A stretch of 64,000 nucleotides of DNA, taken from NCBI GenBank assembly GCA_034620365.1, contig JAQGEQ010000163.1, positions 416,001-480,000 on the forward strand. Direction: 5' to 3'. The notes under the pieces were generated by a model. It saw only the letters and a list, made by a program, of their open reading frames with translations, made no database searches and was not told where the DNA came from. The stretch is from Pegea sp. RAD2-039 (Eukaryota; Chordata; Thaliacea; Salpida; Salpidae). Each line of letters opens with the position of its first letter. Position 1 is the stretch's first letter. This document shows, piece by piece, positions 53,501 through 64,000 of the stretch. A program made the position numbers and the translations under genes.

Positions 53501-54174
53501 AACAAAAAGTTATTAAAAATTTATCAACTAATTGAACATCATCAACTACTAACTTTTACTATTATTATTTAAAATAAAAAATTCTAAAAATTAAAGCATG
53601 TATATCTAATAATACAAAAGTTAACTATTTTAATCTAAATAACAATTTAAAAATAATAGAATATTTAAGATACACTTAGATTTTGTTTAAAAATTTAACT
53701 AAAACTTTAATATTTTTTCAGGAAAAGTAAATGAAAACAAAAAGGAAATAGTTACACAATCTAATTCTAAAAATTATGAAATCAGTTAACACACATAAAC
53801 TTTATCTTTATTGAAATAAATCATTCTAACTTATTAAGATTAGTACAAGCAACTTAAATTAAACTAGCTAACTTAAACTGTTTAGACAGACAGATGAAAG
53901 TGACTACTACTATTTATAATTTTACTTAAATTTACAACAAAATCAGTTCAAATAAAATGACTATTAACAGATTAAAGATGATAAAAATACTTGTATGAAG
54001 ATGAAATGTGCATTCTGTCATCCATGTAGGAAAGTTAGACTTTTCGCAGTCAGTAGCAAACTTTTCTTTATTTAGTTCTATCACTGCATAAGCTTCATTG
54101 ACACCATTCTTGTTTTTTAATAAAAGATCTTTAGCTCGTTTAACGGTAACAACTAAATGAGTCGGCTCATTCAT
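50504..54174 (-). CDS. RAB11FIP: Class I Rab11 family-interacting protein, 11 coding exons
   Basis: Rab11 effector of recycling endosomes: a C2 domain at the N-terminus and a Rab-binding coiled coil at the C-terminus. Exons in transcript order: 54174-53991, 53491-53353, 53035-52949, 52898-52756, 52703-52607, 52256-52132, 52026-51862, 51617-51524, 51438-51360, 50760-50645 and 50597-50504; 440 aa, in phase. The C2 domain (about residues 1-135) starts HLVVTVKRAKDL and contains NEAYAVIELNKEKF; its end has WYKLLGKKKDSKKNRGE, a class I hallmark. The middle is Ser-rich and basic. The last two exons carry the coiled coil and ELESYIDTLLLKVI, which matches the Rab11-FIP Rab-binding domain (the YID motif followed by hydrophobic heptads). 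It is shorter than human RAB11FIP2 (about 512 aa). No NPF motif was noticed in the central region. Confidence 0.93.
52512..52568. repeat. Three tandem copies of a 19-base unit
   Basis: AGTGAGATGYTAGTGGTTT is repeated three times head to tail, the last two copies identical, in the Rab11-FIP intron between exons 52703-52607 and 52256-52132. A small minisatellite that may vary in copy number. Confidence 0.9.
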
Positions 54175-57100
54175 GGTGAAAACAAGTTACAAATAGAAGT
54201 TCAATGAGCTGATGCAAAAAAGAATAATGTTTTTACTAATGTTTACAAACATTTGTTAGTATAATGTTGATATAAACTATCTGATATCTACTATAAACAA
54301 ATAAACATTTAAAACTTTACACTATTTCAGTTCTTTTTTAGTCTTGTACAAAAAAATAAAGATATTGAAAGCATGTTTAAGTTTACACTAAAAAATTTAA
54401 AGGTAAACTTTACAATTTTTAACAAAATTTTATTATTTTAGCATATATTAAAATACAATTAACTGTTTTATAGCATAACCTTCAACAACATTACTACAAC
54501 AAAAACAACAAAGTTTTATCAACACATGAAAAGCAAAAGTTAAAAATATAATTTCTAAATCTCATTAAGAACATTAATGAAGAAATGAGAAGTAATTACC
54601 TTTGATATAAGATTAAAAGTTTAGGAAACTGATTGAAGTTGCTTTAAAATAATAATCTAAAAATTTAATACATTAAAAAGTCTCATTAATTTAAACATTT
54701 AATAAATTAATTAAATTTTTGGCGTTTAAATAAATTATTTAATTTCAACAAAAAGAAATTAAAAATTTTGATATTTTAAATTAATGTATAAAAATGAAAT
54801 TAAACAAAACCAAAACTATATTTAACATTTAAGCTAACTGAGTATATTCAATATGACAATTTAATTTTATAGATTGATATAATTAGTAAAATCTTATTAA
54901 AAATTGAGAGTTTTTGTGACTAAATATTAGTCACATTTATTGTATACATGTTATCTCAAATTAATGTTTAAAAGATGTAATAAAATGGTATACAAATAAA
55001 AATGATTAATTTATTTCTAAATTGACAAATTCTATCAAAGTTATTTATATATAATTCGTAGTTTGCAAAAATCATAATTCTGAAACATATATTTAACGTT
55101 TTAATTTAATATTATAAAAATTTAGAAACAAAAATATTTATACGATTTTAGAAAATTAAGAAAACGAACAAAATATAAATAAATTGAAAAATATTAGCTG
55201 AAAGACAGGTAATTGCCGCTATAAGGCGATTTCTTCACAATCACGTTCAGTCTTAATAACATTTGTTGTATCTTAGAAAGGCTAAAATTAGTAACAACAA
55301 AAATTTACTAAGACGAAAATGTCCGTTTTACTTTTAAAGTTTTATCCTAGTAAAAATCAAGATATATCTTAACAAAATAATGATATTCACATAAATTAAA
55401 ATGAAATCCATTCAAATTATATTATAATTGGTTTAATATTAGAGTTTGAATAAGGTTAAATACTAGATTGTTACGCAAATATTGACGTTACTTACCCAGG
55501 CTTGTATAAGAAATTCTTTTATTAACTTAGGAGAATAGACTTAAGGATAAATTTTTCAATTTAAGATGATGTTTTGAAATAATAATAAATAATTAAACTC
55601 ATCAAAACGACTTAAGCTATATTTTCATTCAATTCATTATCATCATTTCGATATTTTTATAATTAATTTTGAAAAAAGTTGTACCTGACGCTGTACCTGG
55701 GTTAGTAACCAATTGGAGTAATTCTGCAACTTCTTGCCACAGAAAGACTTGAATCATAATAAACTGAGATGGTGTTAGCTCTTTGACCAAGCTCATATAA
55801 CTGTGAGTAAAGTTACAAGCTTTAGTCTATTTATTTATTTATGTAAAAAATACTAAAAAATTGTTCCATAATTTTTTATTTATTTTACTTTAATCAATTT
55901 ATATTTTGTTTTTTGTTTAGTCTAACTTGTTGAAAATATGATAAACCTTATATTATTACGATTCTACTTTTCTTTTTCCACGTTTCTTTGTGATTTCTGT
56001 CAAAGCAATTTACTTTTTTACTCAGATTTTAAATAAAATCTTATTAAATAAAAGTAACAGAAAAGTTTTAACAGAAAAGCATCGAATATTTTTGCCAGAC
56101 TTTTTTAATTATATCTCAATTGCATTATGTGTGCCTTTTTAAAGCTCTAAATAACATAATTACTTCTAACTAACTTTCCTACAAAAACTCTTTTGGAATA
56201 TTTCACATTTCAACAAGATCTTTTTAAGTCAATTAATGAGCTGCATTTCTGTTCTTTCAATAATCTTAATGATGTGAAATGATATTACAGTTTTAAGATT
56301 CAGAATTTTAGTCGAGTGCTTTTTATAAGCTTATACATTATCATCAAGGTTCCTGTGAGCAGTTCTCAGCAGACCCTGTCATCAAAACCTACCTGACAAA
56401 ACTGAAAAGATGAAGCTTGCTTGTATTCACAAAAAGATTTTCAAAGTGTTTAATTGATCAAACTAGTCTATGTTTCAATTATTTATTATTTTAAACTTTA
56501 TCTTAATTCTGTTTTATGTCATAAAGAATTTTTTTAACTTTAACTTTAAGTTAAAAGTTTTTATTGCGGTGGTCATCAAGTGCATTCTTACTCGGGATTA
56601 ATCAGCAGGTGGACAGGGACACTTCTGTAAAAAAGTCTTTCTTTTCAGAAGCATCAAACAACTTTTTGCAGTTTTGTGATTTTCACTGAAAAAGTAAAAA
56701 AGATTGAACAACTTTTGATGATTTGTTTTTAAAAATATGAAAGTATATGTTTACCGCGAAAGTATGAACTGAGTTGTTAAGAAACAGAACCAATATAACC
56801 TCTCTTTTTTGTAACCTTGTATTTTTAAAACTTTGAATAAGTGTTTATTTCTACTAATTTATTTTTGAACAACACAAACTTTGGTTTTCTTTTGTGGTCG
56901 AATTTGGCTTTTTATTTTTTATCGGACTAATGAAATTTTAAGTTTAATTTTATCTGACATATTTCATTATTTTGATATTAGTTAAACGCTTTTGAAATAC
57001 AACTACTAAATTTTTACTTTTATTTCAACATCAACGCCAAAGTTAATAAAAATCCATTTTTGTACAAAGCCGGTATTTTTAATTAGTAAATAAATACAAT

Positions 57101-59876
57101 TAATATAAATTAAGATAATTGGTTTTATTTTTCATTAATAAATATCAAATAAAGTAACTACCAACCTTAAAAACTTGGCTTGTTTCAAGAATTTTAATAA
57201 ATTTGTATCCAACTTGTGATTTTCTTGTAAATTTTTTGTTTATATAACTTTAATATCGTTTAATTATTTATAATTTTGTTTATTTACTAGTTCTTATGAA
57301 CAGTTGTTACATAACTTTTAATCAATAAAAATTTATAATATTTGAAAATCTTTTCAAATTCAATCTCAATCAATCATTTATTTTCCAAAAAAAAACATAT
57401 TTTGCATTTCTTATATCTATAGTAGTTTGGAACAAACAAATAAAAACTTGTTTATGAAATTTTCTAAGTACTTAATACTACAAATGATAGATATTTCATC
57501 ATTGAAAGCTAGTAAAAGAGGCTTTTATCGAAAGATTTTTTGCATATATAAACAAATATTAATTTATTATGCTGATGTACGTATACAAAAGCTACGCAAA
57601 CGTAGATTAGGACAGAATATATAAACTTATAAAAATCAGACAATTTTTCTTTAAAAATATTAATATATTTTGTGATTGTCATCACTCAAAACTTTAACTT
57701 AAAAATTGGGAAACACGTTTGATTTATTTAAAGATTAAACTTGTACTTTTAGATTTACACAAAAAATAATTGAAAATTAGCTTTTTATGTTCTCTTTAAA
57801 AACAGTTAGTTTTTAGTAAGTTTTTAGTTACTACTTTCGAAAGTAAATCTGCTTAAAATTCTACTAAGTATAAAGGTTATCAGTAGTTGATAAATCTTGA
57901 TAAAACCTTTTAAACATTTTCATCTTGTGAGAAATGAATAAATCTCTCATAGTATTGATTATTCAGCTCATCAATCATTATAGAGATGTTGTCTTTGTGA
58001 TTTTTTATGAAATCAACTTTTATATCAAATTACTAATTTTTCTGAATGGAATAATTTGCTTTTTTTAAGTGGCGAAGTTCTAGTTACATAAAAAAGAATT
58101 CTAAAAACTTTAAAAAATTTTGGAGCTGATATTTCAATGGATTTTTTGACTGCATTTCGAAGACCAAAGCAGAAATTTTAGCGTCTGCCCTAAATTGGAT
58201 TTAAATACAGCATAGGACAGTTTGCGTTAAACTGACCTCCAATATTTGATAACACTCCCAAGTGACCTAGGACAGTGGTCACTTTCTGTCGTTTGCTTCT
58301 TTAGAAACCATAATGAAGTTTCGTGCTCGATAGGTGGCGTAGAAGAGCGTATAGAGAGTTTTAGGTTTAGAAAGTAACTAGATGCGTCTCATCATTCAAT
58401 GCCTACAATACGAATAACTACATTTTTATAAAATATGTAAATTACAATTATTTGTAATTAAGAACAATTTTGTTATTTGTTTAAAACAGTTATCACAATA
58501 AAAGCCTTATTACCATAAATCAGAATGTATTTTGTCAATAAATAGTTAAGATAATGATAAAATTAGTCATGTTTTATGATCTCCGATAATTTTGTATATA
58601 AACAAATATATTTACCTTAAATTATTTCTTTGTTACTTGAAACGTAAAAGAAATTTACATTTTACAATCCTATGATCAATCAAAAAAGTATAAGTTTTGT
58701 TTACTACCATAACTAAGTATTATGTGGTTAAAAAGCTTCAATAATATCAGTAAAAATATTCATAGTACTTAATGAGCTTAATAAAATTAAATCTCTTAAA
58801 CAAATAATCAACTATTTTAGTTACTTAAAAATATTGTAGCTAAAAGTTGCTGAAAACGTTTTTATAATTTTATGAAATTGAATAAATTTTTTATTTATAT
58901 CTTTGTATTGATGTTCTGACTTTATTAAATAACTAATAAATCACCAAGATGCATAAGTAGCCACAAGCATCATCAGTCTGTAGGGAAAATAAGCTTTTGA
59001 AGCTAGTAAAAATACTTTGTAGTTGAAAAGCTTACAGGCGATTTACAATAACCAGCAAAAGCAATTTATGTAGAGAATTAAATGTTGTTGTTCAACTTTG
59101 TATATCAAAACACTCAATCATTTCAACTGATTATCACATTTTTGTAGATATTTGAATCATCTTTCGCTTGTTACAAATCAAAATTATTATCGTGGAACCA
59201 AATGAAGAACAAAAACAAATTTTAATGAAAAGTATCTTTAATTTATTCCTAATAAAAATTTTTTTAAATGAACTATTTATTATGAATAAAGATTTAACTT
59301 TGTATCAAGTAATTAAAAAGTGATAAAGTTTCATTCGTGAGATTAAATCAATGTTTTAAAGATTGAGATTTCCGATCAAACAAAATCATTCCTATTTAGG
59401 TCAGGTTTGTTTGTTTTAGGTCTCATTTTTGTTTTGTTTTTTACATGTTTTAGTTTTTATTGACCGAAGCTTTAAAATATTTCTTTTATGACTTCATTCA
59501 CAATTCTGCGCGTTGTTTTTTTTACAATATATTTATCTAATTTTAAACCATTTTATTGAAGCTCCATTTTTTTGAGTAAAATTATATTTTTCCCAGAATT
59601 GTGAGAACTAGATGAAAAAGGCAGTGATGTTATAAATCTTAAAGATTTCTGAAACTAAGTTAAAAAGTTTGAAGAACAAATTCTTGAGATAATTTGTAAA
59701 TATTACTAGCTCATAGAAAGAATTTTATTTGCTTATTTAATATTTACAATTAGATTTGATTTGAAAAGAAAGCTATCAGTTTTTATAGAAAAAAACTTTG
59801 AGTCATTTTAAGCCTGATTTTATCTTACAGATATTCATAAGTTACTTGAAACTAACTTTATACAAACCACTTAACA
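54175..59876. other. Intergenic spacer, no gene seen
   Basis: About 5.7 kb of AT-rich DNA upstream of both the minus-strand Rab11-FIP gene and the plus-strand follistatin/EGF gene, so promoters of both should lie at its edges. The frame at 57427-57624 is Lys/Ile-rich and unremarkable. A less AT-rich patch at about 58140-58390 has no frame or RNA fold that I recognise; it could be a decayed repeat. Confidence 0.4.
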
Positions 59877-60675
59877 ATGAAAATAAGATTTGTATTCTGG
59901 GAAAGCTTTAATAAAGAAACCCAATTCCGATTTAAGAAACAAAATACTTTAATTTTCTTGAAACCAGTACTTGCTATTGCTATCATACTGATGTTTAATT
60001 TTCAAACTACAATAGCTATCAAGTCTTGTGTACCTGGAGACGGGAGTACTTGTAAATACGGAGGAAAATGTGAACAGTTCTTATCTTCATCGGGAATCAA
60101 TTACTACTGCATATGTAATTTTAATTGTCCCATTTCAAAAGGACGAATTTGTGATAGTAAAAACCAAAGGTATTTCATTTAACATGAATGTTTTCAAATG
60201 ATTAAAACAATGTCTTTTATCAGAGTGTTTAATGGTGTTTGTGAATATGCTCGTAAAAGATGTACAGAACAATTAGACTTTAAAGCCTCAACCAGTGATT
60301 GTGAGAAACCCAATTCATCAATAGGTATCTATTGCTTCTTTATATCTTCGAACATTTATTAAATAATTTCAAAAAGATAAAAGCTTAAGAGAAAAAGGCT
60401 TACAATGCTTCATCCGGTATAAATTTAAAAACATTTGCGGAAATGGACGAGTTATTATCGGAGCCGACCATAAATGCGGTTGCAGGTGATAATTATTATT
60501 AACTTATTATGAAATTGATGATAAGTCTTGATTTTTCGCAGGTGTGGTAAATTTAGAACTGGTGAAAGATGCGAAAATAAAATTTTCAACACTTTTGAGG
60601 TTTCTGTTTTGTTCTCATATTTAAATTATTATAAAATAATTTAAAAAATTATTTTAGAAACCCTGTCATCTTTAA
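59877..60675 (+). CDS. Secreted or membrane-anchored follistatin/Kazal plus EGF-like protein
   Basis: Five exons: 59877-60169, 60224-60324, 60377-60485, 60542-60599 and 60658-60675; 192 aa, in phase with GT-AG borders. Residues about 30-48 form a hydrophobic segment after a basic, Phe-rich leader, so it is a signal peptide with a long n-region or a signal anchor. Residues 51-124 hold ten cysteines (51, 59, 65, 78, 80, 84, 92, 104, 111, 124) in the order of a follistatin module: a small EGF-like hairpin followed by a Kazal-type part with ICDSKNQ and NGVCEYARKRC. A second Cys-rich unit (142-178, with CGNGR, CGCRCG and GERCE) looks EGF-like, but its CxCxC cluster is unusual. Follistatin plus EGF recalls tomoregulin or agrin parts, though this protein is far shorter. 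Partner and role are unknown; protease inhibition or TGF-beta-family binding are family-based possibilities. Confidence 0.75.
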
Positions 60676-63152
60676 CTGAATAATTGTTGTTGATTATAAC
60701 TTGTCAAAAAAGTAAAAAATAACAGAGAAAATTTAAAGTTGTTTTTCTTAAATAAATTCTTATAAATCAGAGATTATTTCAAAACAAATCCAATTAAAAC
60801 TGATTCTTTTTAAGTTTTTAAATTCTAAATAATTTCTCATTTATCTTTTAAACATACAGAAGCTGATAGAATTGAAAAGAAGGGTGCAAAGGTATAAAAA
60901 GATGTCTGTACAGAGTGGTTTTGTGAACTGAGATATATCTTCAAAAAGTCCAACTAAAATATCTTCATAAAACTAATATGTTTCGATGTTTTGAACCAAA
61001 TATTTGATTTAATTGTTTAAATTTTGTGAAAATTATCTTTCTAAATGTCATTTTCATGATCGCATTTTTTAAGGTTTCAAAAAATTTATAGTTTTTTTCT
61101 ATTTATTTAGAAAACAATAATGTTTTTATCGTCTACTGTATGAAAATAATATTTATTTAATAAAATGATTTGTTTATTCATTCAATCAACTTTATTTTTA
61201 CTTTTTTATATTCCTTATCATACGTTTTCATAAAACCTTTCTTCTTGCTTTTGTAAATAAGTTTCTAATCTTTCGATTTTTAGAGTAAAAAGTCTTCAAT
61301 ACAAAATTTTCAGCTCATTTGATTGGCTTTTGTCGCTTAAAGCAAGTTAAGACAATACACGATTTTTGATCTGTTGTTAAAATTACAGAAAAATAAACAA
61401 ACACAGAGGTTAAATTCGTGACTAATCAAAAAGATTATTAACTTTGATTAAAACTTTTTGAACAAAAGTAAAAGTTTGTACATTCGATTTTACAAACATA
61501 AACATGATGCTATCAAAAGTTTTGCAATCATGACTTACTTAAGAAATAAAATTCCCAAAATTAATTCATCTATTACCATTTATTATTTCTCAATTGATTG
61601 AAAAGGTAAAGTTGAGACAGATATGAACAACTTAAGCTCTCAGTAAAGTTAAAGATCTTGAAAAACTTGGTTAAGTGTTTTTGTTCTATAATAGTACTAT
61701 AAAAAGAATTTGTAAAATAATGAAAAATAAACCCTTTTAAACGTGTATACTTAAATTATAAGTTTGATAATACAAAACTATAATTGAAAGTTACTTAATA
61801 TTTATTGATATACTTTTTGATATATAAACAATCACTGTTTAATTTAATTAGCTTTCCAAGAAAATTGCCATAATCTTTTTTGGGAATTTCGTGCTTAGAA
61901 ACAAATGGTTATGTGAAGTAGATACAAAAATACCACAAACATGTTGTAGTATACTAGCCACTTAGAAGCTTTACTGGCAACATTCAAAAACTATGTTCGT
62001 AGTTAGCTACTATTATCTAATTAAGTATATTATAAATTATATTCTGATTTATCTTTTGATAACAGATGTTTTACTTATATGTGAATGTTTATGATTATGT
62101 TAACGATACCATTAATAAACAGAAAGTAAACTAAAACCTATTTTCTAAAAATTATCTAACAAAGCTTTAAGATTATCAAGCTTTGTAATGGTTGTTTGTT
62201 TTAGAAATAAATATATGAATCATAAACATCAGTCTTTTTCAATGCTCTTAAAATACTTTTGTGTTTCTTTGTCTTCAGATAGATCATTTGATTTATTGCG
62301 TCTCATTAACTATCGCAAAAAGTATTGGTGACTTTTTGTCAGAATACTTATTCATTTTAGATTAAGTTATAAAGAAAAAAATGATATCTTTCAAAGGAAA
62401 CCAGTTGAAAAAATAAACAATTAGTTTAATTGTTCTCACAAAATAACTAAAATAATCACTTATTTTCAGTTTTTGTAGTTGTAACATTGAATTTATTTTA
62501 ATTGCTTTACAAATATCAGATTAAAAAGTAATTTTTCATTAAATTGTGACCATAATTTTAAAGCTGGAAATCAAACAATAGTTTTAAAATGTTTAAAAGA
62601 AATTAAAATTAAGTTTAAAGTAGCTTATGCTAAAGCGTAAATAAAACTTGATTAAAACTTCAATCGGTTTGTCTTATGATTTGTATCTTAAGCCCTCAAG
62701 TACTGAAAAATGTCGAAAATATCTTTCAAAACCAACTTAAAAATGAGTTTAAAGAATAATTTATGAATGAAACCACATTTTACTCATATTAACGTTCATA
62801 ATAATTACGGTTTTCTAACCAATCATCAAAATTTCATTACAAATTGGTTAATTTGTTATTTAGAACTAATTTAAATAATTTTTTTTTTTATACTTTTATT
62901 TATAAAGCTTAAAAATGCAAGATAATTTCCTTATAAACAGAAGTTGACAAATATTTACTCATTGAAGGCAGGTTAAGATTTCAAAATTTGTTTTTCAACA
63001 ACGATTAAATTTCAACAAGAGTTTTTCTTGGCGATAAATAATACTAGATATAAAGTTTTTAATTGTTCTGCCAGCTGCAATCAAGTTACAAAAATTTAAA
63101 TTCAAAACTCTATTTGATTAACTTTTTATAAAAAACTTTTTACATTGTTTTG
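60676..63152. other. 3' flank of the follistatin/EGF gene and spacer, no gene seen
   Basis: AT-rich DNA with no recognisable exon. AATAAA occurs near 60750, about 75 bases past the stop codon, and could be the poly(A) signal of the upstream gene. Nothing else stands out. Confidence 0.4.
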
Positions 63153-63700
63153 ATGGAAACTAATGCAGATGCGTTTGTTAGATCGGATACGACTTCTCAG
63201 TCAACAAAACTTGAAAGATATGTCTTTGCTGATTAGAAAATAAAGACTTCTTAGGAGCTAAAAGCAATTTGGAAAAAATCACTAAATGTGAATTTAATGA
63301 TAAATTTGATGATAAAGTGACTTGTTTCAATAAAATTTATGAGCTAATTAGAAATTGTGATCAAAATATTTGTAGAGAATTATAAAACTTAATTAAAGTG
63401 GAAAAAGAAGTTGTAAGGTTTGTCATTTTAATGTTATATTTGAAAAATTACTGATATATAAGGTTTAGAAAAATCTATGCTAGAAAAACTATTGAATAAA
63501 ATGTTTAATTATCAAATAAATATAATTATCTAAAACTTATAAAAATTATAACTTCTTTTTTTCGAAACAGAAATTTTTTAGCGAAAAATGAAATTATCAA
63601 TAATTTCGTTTTTAAGAAGTATTATTCAAATACTACAGTGAAATATACGCAGCTAGTTCACTAACAAAATATTCTAGAGCTTGTGCAGTTACTTAAAAAA
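63153..63700 (+). pseudogene. Possible decayed two-exon gene, weak dynactin p24 resemblance
   Basis: A coding-like stretch starts at an ATG (63153) and runs 27 codons to a stop at 63234. It continues in another frame (63233 onward) with LEKITKCEFNDKF and FNKIYELIRNCDQN to a TAA at 63383, then stays open to a donor at 63417. A second piece from an acceptor at 63571 joins in phase, meets another TAA at 63662, and runs open to a donor at 63700. One frame change and two stops with splice sites kept suggest a pseudogene. The LERYV start and KIYELI segment faintly recall dynactin subunit 3, but this is weak. AT-rich DNA yields such frames by chance, so the whole call may be wrong. Confidence 0.25.
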
Positions 63701-64000
63701 GTAAAAACATTTTAGTTTTATCTGGAGAACTGTTCAAATTAAATTACAATTTAAAGATTTCTGTATTAAGTTTATTATTCAAAAAATAAGAAATTTCTTT
63801 AAATAACAAAATCACCAAAAATAAAGTAATTTTTACAGGAAATTTTATTGATTTTTTTATATCTAGTTATAAAGTTTTTTAAAGAAAAACACTTCAGATA
63901 AGGTTTTTGTAAAAGATCTTATAGTTATTTTTCTTATTTATTTACCACAGGCTCAGATTTTATTATTAAATCAACTTTATCTTCTACTTTTTAATAATTC

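Noticed and set aside
57427..57624. 65-codon plus-strand frame
   Set aside because: Lys/Ile/Tyr-rich, with no domain and no supporting context; expected by chance.

Overview
The window is nuclear DNA from a ciliated invertebrate animal. It is very AT-rich, its genes are cut by spliceosomal introns (many only about 45-60 bases long), and the recognisable proteins are animal families: a motile-cilium protein, an ERF-type ETS factor, EEA1, a connecdenn/DENND1 protein, a class I Rab11-FIP and a follistatin-type secreted protein. The species cannot be fixed from the sequence. A flatworm-like or other fast-evolving lophotrochozoan would fit, but that is a guess. Gene models were built by hand from splice sites, reading phase and family resemblance recalled from memory. 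Every multi-exon model listed closes in frame from its chosen ATG to its stop.

Layout: (1) 850-3182, plus strand, a 9-exon CFAP161 gene. (2) 3183-21470, about 18 kb with no supportable gene; it holds several hairpins and three TGACGTCA palindromes. (3) 21494-24439, plus strand, an ERF/ETV3-like ETS-domain repressor in 10 coding exons. (4) 28852-29199, plus strand, a small OB-fold-like single-exon gene resembling the telomere protein TEN1. (5) 33077-39332, minus strand, a 31-exon EEA1 gene (1438 aa). (6) 42398-46463, minus strand, a 20-exon DENND1/connecdenn gene (771 aa). (7) 50504-54174, minus strand, an 11-exon class I Rab11-FIP gene (440 aa). (8) 59877-60675, plus strand, a 5-exon secreted follistatin/EGF-like protein (192 aa). 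(9) 63153-63700, a possible decayed gene with weak dynactin p24 resemblance.

Four dispersed copies of one non-LTR retrotransposon family share a roughly 70-170 base 3' end that carries a short hairpin and an AATAAATAAA-like tail. One copy (40853-41556) keeps the carboxy-terminal end of the reverse-transcriptase ORF. Two copies lie inside introns, in CFAP161 and DENND1.

The most interesting arrangement is that three consecutive minus-strand genes all encode endosomal Rab-pathway proteins: EEA1 (Rab5 effector), DENND1 (Rab35 exchange factor) and Rab11-FIP (Rab11 effector). No bacterial-style system, CRISPR array, tRNA or rRNA gene was seen. I found no clear evidence of an undescribed molecular system; the best leads are listed as findings.
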